DNA from: CAKSQF01 sp051867915
GTDB taxonomy: Bacteria > Bacillota > Clostridia > Oscillospirales > CAG-272
NCBI GenBank assembly: GCA_051867915.1
Contig: JBJDZJ010000153.1
Location: forward strand, 1 to 7,815
DNA length: 7,815 nt
Direction: 5' to 3'
The notes under the pieces are model-generated. The model worked only from the letters and a program-made list of their open reading frames with translations. It ran no database searches and was not told where the DNA came from. Below, piece after piece: positions 1 to 5,387 of the stretch. A program made the translations under genes and the position numbers. The first letter of the stretch is position 1. Each line of letters begins with the position of its first letter.

Positions 1-1946
1 CCAGCTGGAAGGGAACCACCGACGGCCCCACCTACTTCAACAGCATCTATTACGGCGAGCGTTACGATGCCAGAAAAGAAATGAACGGCTGGAATCAGGC
101 GGGATTTGATGACAGCGCATGGAGCGCCGCTTCTGTTGCAAAGACTCCCGACGGTGAACTGGTCTGCATGATCGAGGATCCGATCCGCCGTACCTCCTCT
201 TATGCTCCTGCTTCCATCAAGAAGATGTCCGACGGCTCCTATGTGGTCACCGCTCCCGAGTATGTGACCGGTTGGGCGGCAATCACTGTAAAAGGCGCCA
301 AAGCAGGCGATACCATTACCATTACCTACAGCGAGAAGAAGAATTCCAACGGCTCTGTTGTCAAGATGGGCGCTGACGGCGTCAGCGGCAACTGGTGGCC
401 CGAGTTCTACATCATGACCGATACCTATATCTGCAAGGGCGGCGAAAGCGAAACCTTTGAGCCCAAGTTCAGCTATAAGGGATTCAACTACTTCCAGATC
501 TGGAACTATCCCGGTGAGTTGACCGAAGACGATATTGTCATCTACCGTGTCAACAATGATGTGGAAGTTACCGGTTCTTTCGAAACTTCCAACGATCTGA
601 TCAATGCGCTCCACCATATGATGGTGATCTCTACCGAAAACAACCTCCAGGGTAAGCCTACCGACTGCCCCGTATGGGAGAAGAACGGCTGGCTGGGCGA
701 CTGCAATGTTATGCTTCAGTCCATGACCTACAATTTCGATATGTCCAACTTCCTGCCCAACTTCGTTGAGATCATGGAAGACTGCTATGAGCAGTACGGT
801 CTGGTACCTCAGATGGTACCGACCGCCGATTGGGGCGTTGCCGATCACTATGTCTGGAACACTCTGTATGTCTTCGCTGTCGAGGAAATGTACGATGTCT
901 ATGGCATGGAATGGTATGTTCAGGAGCAGTATCATGCGATGGATCTGTATGCGACCAAGATCCTGCGTAGTATTCAGCGGTCCGGATGGCTGTGCAGCGG
1001 CGGTCAGCTGGGTGACTGGGTATCTCCTATGGGCGGACAGAACGATCCTTACTCCGAGTCCCCCAATGAAGGTTCTGCTATTGTCGGAACGGCATATCTC
1101 TACAAGATGTATTGCGCTATGGCAAAGATGGCTGAACTTGTCGGCGAAACATCGGATGTGACGACCTATAAGAATGCTGCTTCCAACATCAAGGAAGCGT
1201 TCAATGAGACCTTCTATAATAAGAATGGTTACTACGAAACTTCGGATTGGAGCAATGTCGGCCCCAAGCGTACCAAGTTCCGTCAGACCTCTCAGCTGGT
1301 TGCCCTCTCCTTCGGCCTTGTTCCCGAGGATCGGGTAGAGAAGGTTGTCGAAAGTCTGGTCAACGACATTAAGAAGAAGGATTATCATCTGGATACCGGT
1401 TGTGTAGGCGCAAAGGAGATCCTGCCTGTACTGTGCGACTACGGCTATGCAGATGTTGCCTATAAGATTGCAACTCAGACCACATATCCTTCCTGGGGCT
1501 TTATGATTGAGCAGGGAAGTACCTCTCTGTGGGAGATGTGGGAGACCACCGCAAGATCTCTCGGACACTACTTCCTCGGATCCTACGATGAGTGGTTCTA
1601 CAGCCATCTGGCAGGCGTAAGAAATGAAACCAACGGTTTCGAAACTTACACGGTAGACCCCTGTTTCTTCGACGATCTGTCCTATGTGACCTGCACGATG
1701 AACACCGTCAGAGGAAAGCTGGAGTCCTCCTGGACCAAGGAGAACGGCACGATTACGATGAATATCACCGTTCCTTACGGCTCCACCGCCACCGTCTATA
1801 TCCCCGAAGGATATGATGTCACCCTGGGCGGCGTAACGCCCGACGCTTCCATGAACAGCATTCAGTCTGTGTCTACGGTTGACGGCAGAACCTGCATCGT
1901 CATCCTTTCCGGAAGCTACATCTTTACCTGCACCGCAAAGGGCTGA
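1..1946 (+). CDS. Alpha-L-rhamnosidase, GH78 family (5'-truncated by window edge)
   Basis: This enzyme would hydrolyse terminal alpha-L-rhamnose from plant glycosides or polysaccharides. The frame is open from base 3 and gives 647 residues; the ATG at 81 is internal, because homologous sequence (YYGERYDARKE) precedes it, so the true start is off-window and any signal peptide is unseen. Residues 1-40 match the end of the N-terminal rhamnosidase domain, about 45-170 the beta-sandwich domain (DPIRR near 60, later YKGFNYFQIW), about 185-545 the six-hairpin catalytic domain, and the rest the C-terminal beta domain (VPYGSTATVYIP). The catalytic motif DCPVWEKNGWLGD starts at residue 221, with E226 the likely general acid. 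GDW lies at 337-339. SLWEMWE follows, with E511 the likely base by family analogy. Secretion and exact substrate cannot be told. Its own terminator separates it from the fatty-acid genes, so the neighbourhood looks incidental. Confidence 0.9.
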   Translation, partial: SWKGTTDGPTYFNSIYYGERYDARKEMNGWNQAGFDDSAWSAASVAKTPDGELVCMIEDPIRRTSSYAPASIKKMSDGSYVVTAPEYVTGWAAITVKGAKAGDTITITYSEKKNSNGSVVKMGADGVSGNWWPEFYIMTDTYICKGGESETFEPKFSYKGFNYFQIWNYPGELTEDDIVIYRVNNDVEVTGSFETSNDLINALHHMMVISTENNLQGKPTDCPVWEKNGWLGDCNVMLQSMTYNFDMSNFLPNFVEIMEDCYEQYGLVPQMVPTADWGVADHYVWNTLYVFAVEEMYDVYGMEWYVQEQYHAMDLYATKILRSIQRSGWLCSGGQLGDWVSPMGGQNDPYSESPNEGSAIVGTAYLYKMYCAMAKMAELVGETSDVTTYKNAASNIKEAFNETFYNKNGYYETSDWSNVGPKRTKFRQTSQLVALSFGLVPEDRVEKVVESLVNDIKKKDYHLDTGCVGAKEILPVLCDYGYADVAYKIATQTTYPSWGFMIEQGSTSLWEMWETTARSLGHYFLGSYDEWFYSHLAGVRNETNGFETYTVDPCFFDDLSYVTCTMNTVRGKLESSWTKENGTITMNITVPYGSTATVYIPEGYDVTLGGVTPDASMNSIQSVSTVDGRTCIVILSGSYIFTCTAKG

Positions 1947-1960
1947 TCCTTGATTTGTCA

Positions 1961-1993
1961 AGCACCCGACGGAAAAATCCGCCGGGTGCTTTT
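1961..1993 (+). terminator. Rho-independent terminator after the rhamnosidase gene
   Basis: AGCACCCG (1961-1968) pairs perfectly with CGGGTGCT (1983-1990). After one A-C mismatch the stem continues with CGG (1970-1972) against CCG (1979-1981), around an A-rich loop. A short T run (1990-1993) follows. It begins 15 bases after the rhamnosidase stop. The U-tract is short, so termination may be incomplete, but the stem is strong. Confidence 0.8.
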
Positions 1994-2009
1994 GTATGTC
2001 TATGAAAAG

Positions 2010-2030
2010 TGTTAATAAATTGTTAATAAA
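2010..2030 (+). repeat. AT-rich 10-bp direct repeat upstream of the fabH promoter
   Basis: TGTTAATAAA occurs at 2010-2019 and again at 2021-2030, a period of 11 bp, about one helical turn. The second copy ends 12 bp before the -35 hexamer at 2043. The position and base composition would suit an UP element contacting RNA polymerase, or a pair of half-sites for a transcription factor. The sequence does not say which. Confidence 0.55.
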
Positions 2031-2042
2031 ACGACAAAATCC

Positions 2043-2070
2043 TTGACAATCCGGATATTTCTGGTATGAT
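2043..2070 (+). promoter_or_regulatory. SigA-type promoter of the fab cluster (P1)
   Basis: A perfect -35 TTGACA (2043-2048) is followed by a 16-bp spacer and -10 TATGAT (2065-2070), with a TG extension at 2062-2063. Transcription would start near 2077, giving a leader of about 88 bases before fabH. This is the strongest promoter-like sequence in the window and should drive at least fabH and acpP. The spacer contains the 8-bp palindrome ATCCGGAT (2049-2056). Confidence 0.8.
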
Positions 2071-2086
2071 AGAGTAGAAAAGATTA

Positions 2087-2098
2087 GTATGATATAAT
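2087..2098 (+). promoter_or_regulatory. Possible second extended -10 (P2) and repeat of the P1 -10 region
   Basis: A perfect TATAAT lies at 2093-2098 and is preceded by TG at 2090-2091, an extended -10. No good -35 sits 16-18 bp upstream. GTATGATA at 2087-2094 repeats the bases at 2064-2071 exactly, 23 bp apart. The segment may be a second weaker promoter, or a duplicated regulator site flanking the P1 start point. Confidence 0.4.
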
Positions 2099-2107
2099 GG
2101 CGTATTG

Positions 2108-2130
2108 TTTGCAGTTGATAAAATTGCAGA
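2108..2130 (+). promoter_or_regulatory. Leader hairpin / imperfect palindrome before fabH
   Basis: In RNA, 2108-2116 (TTTGCAGTT) can pair with 2122-2130 (AATTGCAGA) as a nine-pair stem including two G-U pairs, closing a GATAA loop. As DNA the arms match at 7 of 9 positions, so it could instead be an operator. It falls roughly 30-50 bases downstream of the predicted P1 start. There is no U-tract, so it is not a terminator. I recognise no known riboswitch in the leader. Confidence 0.45.
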
Positions 2131-2146
2131 CCGTCAGAGTATGTAA

Positions 2147-2152
2147 GAAGGA
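2147..2152 (+). promoter_or_regulatory. Ribosome binding site that decides the fabH start
   Basis: GAAGGA ends at 2152 and touches the first in-frame ATG at 2153, leaving no spacer. The next in-frame ATG, at 2165, lies 12 bases from it. Translation from 2165 is therefore preferred over 2153, and homology of the N-terminus agrees. Confidence 0.6.
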
Positions 2153-2164
2153 ATGGTCTACACA

Positions 2165-3127
2165 ATGAGTTTTCAGATTCTCGGTACGGGCAGTGCGCTG
2201 CCTGAGAAAATCGTTACCAATGACGAATTATCCACCTTTATTGATACGAATGATGAATGGATCCGCACCCGAACCGGTATTCAGACCCGTCATATTCTTT
2301 CCGACAGCGAATCGCTTTTGAGCCTTGCAACGACGGCCTGTCGGAATGCCATGGACAATGCCGGGATTGCTCCCGATGAGGTTGATCTTCTGATCTGCAC
2401 CACCCTGATCGGCGACTACATTTCTCCCTCCATGTCCTGCCTGATCGCAAAGGCTTGCGGGCTTACCGAGCGTGTGATTACCCTGGACATGAACATGGGC
2501 TGTTGCGGATTTGTCTATGCGCTGAATATGGCGAACGCCTACTTCACTTCCGGTGCAGTCAAGAAGGCAATGGTGGTTTCTGCCGAGAGTCTGACACGGC
2601 TTGTAAACTGGGAAGATCGCTCTACCTGCTGTCTCTTCGGAGATGCCGCAGGCGCAGTCGTTCTCGGCGCAAGAGAAGGCTCAAAGGTGGACTTCGATCT
2701 GAAGGTGGACGGAAATGCCGAAATCCTGAATATCACCAGAGGTACCGACAACTGCCGATACAATACTTATGAGGGTAAGGTTGCGCTGGGTATGAACGGT
2801 CAGGAGGTCTATAAGTTTGCAGTCTCCTCCATTGCCGAGCGTATCGAAGCAATTTGTACCAAAAATTCACTGACATATGACGATATTGCCAAATTCTTCC
2901 TGCATCAGGCCAATATGAGAATCATCAACAGCGCAATCAGACACACCAAGGCGCCCGATGAAAAGTTCCCTCATAACATTGAGTCCACCGGAAATACCTC
3001 TTCCGCCACCATTCCCGTTCTTCTGGATCAGGTCAACCGCAGAGGAGAACTTACCAGAGGGGATAAGATCATTCTTTGCGCCTTCGGCGCAGGACTTGCC
3101 TCTGCCGCTTGTCTCATCGAGTGGTAA
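2165..3127 (+). CDS. fabH: Beta-ketoacyl-ACP synthase III (FabH)
   Basis: FabH condenses a short acyl-CoA primer with malonyl-ACP and starts each fatty-acid chain. The protein has 320 residues from the ATG at 2165, close to the usual 310-330. The start MSFQILGTGSALPEKIVTN lines up with the beginning of known FabH proteins; the ATG at 2153 would add only MVYT and touches the Shine-Dalgarno. The thiolase-fold triad is complete: Cys113 in NMGCCGF (a second Cys follows at 114), His247 in FLHQANMR and Asn277 in STGNTSS. The DTNDEWIRTRTGI segment typical of the family is present. It is the first gene of the cluster, behind a strong promoter. Primer choice (acetyl or branched-chain) cannot be read from the sequence. 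The terminal EW follows the GAGLASAACLI ending expected of the family. Confidence 0.97.
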   Translation: MSFQILGTGSALPEKIVTNDELSTFIDTNDEWIRTRTGIQTRHILSDSESLLSLATTACRNAMDNAGIAPDEVDLLICTTLIGDYISPSMSCLIAKACGLTERVITLDMNMGCCGFVYALNMANAYFTSGAVKKAMVVSAESLTRLVNWEDRSTCCLFGDAAGAVVLGAREGSKVDFDLKVDGNAEILNITRGTDNCRYNTYEGKVALGMNGQEVYKFAVSSIAERIEAICTKNSLTYDDIAKFFLHQANMRIINSAIRHTKAPDEKFPHNIESTGNTSSATIPVLLDQVNRRGELTRGDKIILCAFGAGLASAACLIEW

Positions 3128-3138
3128 CTTTTCACCCG

Positions 3139-3177
3139 TTGGCGAAGTGAAGAGATCCGATATTCACTTCTGCCCAA
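3139..3177 (+). other. Intercistronic stem-loop between fabH and acpP
   Basis: GAAGTGAA (3144-3151) is an exact inverted repeat of TTCACTTC (3163-3170). GGC (3141-3143) extends the stem against GCC (3172-3174) around one bulged T. The loop is 11 bases. No T-run follows directly, so it is unlikely to terminate transcription. It could mark a cleavage point or protect the acpP message, which usually needs far more protein than fabH. Confidence 0.55.
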
Positions 3178-3242
3178 ATCTTACGGTCAACCGCATTGCG
3201 GAGATCATATAAACAAAATCTTTTTTTGGAGGAAACACAACT

Positions 3243-3458
3243 ATGAAAGAGAAACTGATCAAGATCATTGCAGATTATCAGAGCAAGGACGCATCCGAGA
3301 TTTCGTCTTCCGCAACCTTTGAGGAACTGGGTCTCGACTCTCTGGATACCGCAGAGCTTGTTATGCAGATCGAGGATGAGCTTGGTGTATCTATCGAGCT
3401 TTCTGCTGAGCTGAACACCATTGACAAGCTGGCTGAGTACATCGAGTCCAAGCAGTAA
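3243..3458 (+). CDS. acpP: Acyl carrier protein
   Basis: This small acidic cytosolic protein carries the growing acyl chain on a 4'-phosphopantetheine arm. It has 71 residues, slightly shorter than the 77 or so of typical AcpP. The attachment site is Ser33 in LGLDSLDTAELVMQIEDE, the classic DSL motif at the start of helix II. The C-terminal part (TIDKLAEYI) matches helix IV. The linker before helix III is shorter than in E. coli, with IELSAEL in place of the longer acidic loop. A strong GGAGG lies at 3228-3232, ten bases before the start, after a run of seven T. The gene sits 115 bases after fabH and is followed by a terminator-like hairpin, so it may be made in excess of the downstream enzymes. 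A holo-ACP synthase is needed for activation and is not in the window. Confidence 0.97.
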   Translation: MKEKLIKIIADYQSKDASEISSSATFEELGLDSLDTAELVMQIEDELGVSIELSAELNTIDKLAEYIESKQ

Positions 3459-3470
3459 GATCAGGTTGGT

Positions 3471-3507
3471 GAGCCGATCGGTCGGACTGATCGGCTCTTC
3501 CTTCTGT
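3471..3507 (+). terminator. Terminator-like hairpin after acpP
   Basis: GAGCCGATC (3471-3479) pairs perfectly with GATCGGCTC (3489-3497) around a nine-base loop. The sequence that follows is pyrimidine-rich (TTCCTTCTGTT) rather than a pure T run. It starts 12 bases after the acpP stop. Partial termination would reduce transcription into fabD and keep acpP mRNA abundant. Confidence 0.65.
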
Positions 3508-3529
3508 TGTCCGTTTGTCTTATAATGAA

Positions 3530-3557
3530 TTGAATTGATCGGAGTTTACCGTATATT
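3530..3557 (+). promoter_or_regulatory. Candidate internal promoter for fabD and downstream genes
   Basis: TTGAAT (3530-3535), a 16-bp spacer and TATATT (3552-3557) match the SigA consensus at 4/6 and 5/6 positions. A perfect TATAAT also occurs at 3521-3526, but without a convincing -35. Its place directly after the acpP hairpin makes a restart of transcription plausible. The call rests on motif match alone. Confidence 0.4.
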
Positions 3558-3571
3558 CCCGTGTGGCTCCG

Positions 3572-3583
3572 TGCATATATGCA
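3572..3583. repeat. 12-bp perfect palindrome upstream of fabD
   Basis: TGCATATATGCA reads the same on both strands. It lies 14 bp after the candidate -10 at 3552-3557 and 26 bp before the fabD start codon. This is where an operator that blocks elongation could sit. It could also be chance in AT-rich sequence, and I do not recognise it as the site of a known regulator. Confidence 0.4.
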
Positions 3584-3609
3584 AAAATACAGAAAAGGAA
3601 TGGTAAACT

Positions 3610-4533
3610 ATGGGAAAAACCGCTTTTTTGTTTGCCGGACAGGGTTCCCAGTATCCCGGAATGGGGAAGGAACTGTACGATGCGTCCCCCGCCGCCAAAG
3701 CGGTGTTTGATATGGGCGAGTCGGTTCGCCCGGGAATCCTGAATCTTTGCTTTCAATCGGATAAGGAGACGCTTTCCCTTACCGAAAATACACAGCCCTG
3801 CCTGTTCTTGACCGATCTGGCCTGCGCCCGTGCGCTGGAAGAGAAGGGAATCACTCCCGATTTTACTGCCGGCTTTTCACTTGGCGAGATTGCGGCACTT
3901 GCATTTTCCGGCGTCCTCTCCGATGAGGAAGCCTTCCGTCTGGTCTGCCTTCGGGGAGAGAAGATGGGCGAGTGCGCAGCGAAGCATCCGGGCGGCATGG
4001 CTGCCATCGTCAAGCTGACCCCCGAAAAGGTCGAGGAACTGTGCGGCGGCATTCCGGATGTTTATCCTGTCAACTATAATTGCCCCGGTCAGATTTCCTG
4101 TGCCGGCAACACCGAACGGATTGATGAACTTTGTGCGGCCGCCAAAGCAGCCGGAGGCAGGGGCATCAAGCTGGCGGTCAGCGGTGCCTTCCATACGCCT
4201 TATATGGAGGATGCTGGGACGGCACTTGCCGGATTCCTTGCCGAAGCCCATGTGTGCGCTCCCGAAATTCCGCTGTATGCCAATCTGACGGGCAGGCTCT
4301 ATCCCGCCGATCCCGACGGCATTCGCACGACCGTTTGCGAGCAGCTTTCCCACAGTGTCAGATGGGAGACCATCGTTCGTGATATGGCGAACAACGGCGT
4401 CGATACCTTTGTTGAAGTCGGCGCAGGGAAGACCCTGTCGGGATTTGTGGCAAAGACGCTGACCGATGTAAAAATCCTGAATGTTGCAGATGTTGCAAGC
4501 CTTGAAACTACACTTTCGGCTTTTGGAAAATAA
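3610..4533 (+). CDS. fabD: Malonyl-CoA:ACP transacylase (FabD)
   Basis: FabD transfers malonyl from malonyl-CoA to holo-ACP, supplying the two-carbon extender units. The 307 residues fit the family (about 310). The N-terminus carries the GQGSQ motif, with Gln11 as an oxyanion-hole residue. The nucleophile is Ser90 in GFSLGEIAAL, where Phe replaces the His of the textbook GHSLGE; other Firmicutes have Leu here, so this is tolerated variation. An Arg in LRGEKM would hold the malonyl carboxylate. His195 in SGAFHTPYM completes the dyad, and YNCPGQISCAG is a further family motif. The AAGGA at 3595-3599 is ten bases before the start. The gene follows acpP after 151 non-coding bases, where many Clostridia carry fabK. 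Its GC-rich codons resemble those of its neighbours. Confidence 0.97.
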   Translation: MGKTAFLFAGQGSQYPGMGKELYDASPAAKAVFDMGESVRPGILNLCFQSDKETLSLTENTQPCLFLTDLACARALEEKGITPDFTAGFSLGEIAALAFSGVLSDEEAFRLVCLRGEKMGECAAKHPGGMAAIVKLTPEKVEELCGGIPDVYPVNYNCPGQISCAGNTERIDELCAAAKAAGGRGIKLAVSGAFHTPYMEDAGTALAGFLAEAHVCAPEIPLYANLTGRLYPADPDGIRTTVCEQLSHSVRWETIVRDMANNGVDTFVEVGAGKTLSGFVAKTLTDVKILNVADVASLETTLSAFGK

Positions 4534-4564
4534 GCCGGTTTATTCGGAAAGGATGGTATAGATT

Positions 4565-5308
4565 ATGATGTTCGAAAACAGAGTTGCTCTCGTAACGGGA
4601 GCCGCCAGAGGTATCGGTAAGGCAATCGCCGCAAAACTCGCATCCGAAGGCGCAGATATTGTCATTTTTGATGTTTTCCCCGAAGACAGCGTTGCCGAGA
4701 CGGTTTCCGATCTTCAGGCACTTGGTGCAAAGGTTGCCTATTTCCGTACCGATATTACCGACAGCGCCGTGGTAGAAACCAATTTGAAGGCTGCCATCGA
4801 GCAGATGGGAAAGATCGACATTCTGGTCAACAATGCCGGAATCACCAAGGATAAGCTGCTGATTCAGATGTCCGAGGACGAGTTTTCCGCTGTTCTGAAT
4901 GTCAACCTGAAGGGTACCTTTATCATGATCAAGTCGCTGATCCGTCACATGATGAAGAACAAGTACGGCAAGATCGTGAACATCAGCTCTGTGGTAGGTC
5001 TTATGGGAAATCCCGGTCAGGCAAATTACAGTGCCTCCAAGGCTGGCGTGGTTGCGCTGACCAAGACGGTTGCCAAGGAGTACGCCGCCAAGGGAATCTG
5101 CTGCAATGCCGTTGCTCCCGGATTTATTGATACGGGAATGACTGCCGTTCTGACCGATGCGGCAAAGGAAGCAATGCTTTCTCAGGTTCCTCAGAAGCGG
5201 GTCGGAACCCCCGAGGATGTGGCAAAGGCTGTCGCTTTCCTTTCCTCTTCCGAGTCTGATTATATCACCGGTGAGGTCATTAAGGTCACCGGCGGTATGT
5301 ATATGTAA
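4565..5308 (+). CDS. fabG: 3-oxoacyl-ACP reductase (FabG)
   Basis: FabG uses NADPH to reduce 3-ketoacyl-ACP to 3-hydroxyacyl-ACP, the first reduction of each cycle. It is a classical short-chain dehydrogenase of 247 residues. The nucleotide-binding motif TGAARGIG spans residues 11-18, and NNAG follows the fifth strand of the Rossmann fold. The catalytic Ser142, Tyr155 and Lys159 have exactly the spacing of E. coli FabG (NISSVVG, then NYSASK). The C-terminus ITGEVIKVTGGMYM is characteristic of FabG rather than of other SDR enzymes. The gene is 31 bases behind fabD. AAAGGA at 4548-4553 is 11 bases before the first of two adjacent ATGs (4565 and 4568), so 4565 is chosen. A two-codon reading frame, ATG GTA TAG, lies between this site and the start. 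Confidence 0.97.
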   Translation: MMFENRVALVTGAARGIGKAIAAKLASEGADIVIFDVFPEDSVAETVSDLQALGAKVAYFRTDITDSAVVETNLKAAIEQMGKIDILVNNAGITKDKLLIQMSEDEFSAVLNVNLKGTFIMIKSLIRHMMKNKYGKIVNISSVVGLMGNPGQANYSASKAGVVALTKTVAKEYAAKGICCNAVAPGFIDTGMTAVLTDAAKEAMLSQVPQKRVGTPEDVAKAVAFLSSSESDYITGEVIKVTGGMYM

Positions 5309-5310
5309 AT

Positions 5311-5328
5311 CTGAAAATGATTTTTCAG
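5311..5328 (+). other. Small stem-loop between fabG and fabF
   Basis: CTGAAAA (5311-5317) pairs with TTTTCAG (5322-5328) around TGAT. The stem is seven pairs and mostly A-T, three bases after the fabG stop, with no T-run after it. It is too weak to be called a terminator. Confidence 0.35.
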
Positions 5329-5387
5329 AGTGCGTATCATCATAAACCCAATGAATAGATGAAATGACAGAATGAAGGAGTCCATTC

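Noticed and set aside
766..1161. Second + strand open frame inside the rhamnosidase gene
   Set aside because: Overlaps the catalytic domain coding in another frame, and the product is Trp/Met/Arg-rich nonsense.
2084..2100. FapR operator at TTAGTA
   Set aside because: The left half matches but the right half agrees at only about three of six positions, so it cannot be called a site. Noted only as a hypothesis in the findings.
2153..2164. ATG at 2153 as the fabH start
   Set aside because: It touches the Shine-Dalgarno with no spacer and would add four residues before the conserved N-terminus. The start at 2165 fits better.
3208..3213. TATAAA before acpP as a -10 box
   Set aside because: No acceptable -35 hexamer at 16-18 bp spacing.
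3191..3227. CCGCATTGCGG hairpin plus T-run before acpP as a terminator
   Set aside because: The stem is only four pairs and lies about 20 bases from the T-run, which is instead next to the acpP ribosome site.
3877..4353. Minus-strand open frame within fabD
   Set aside because: Fully inside fabD, with no family resemblance and no reason to prefer it over the sense gene.
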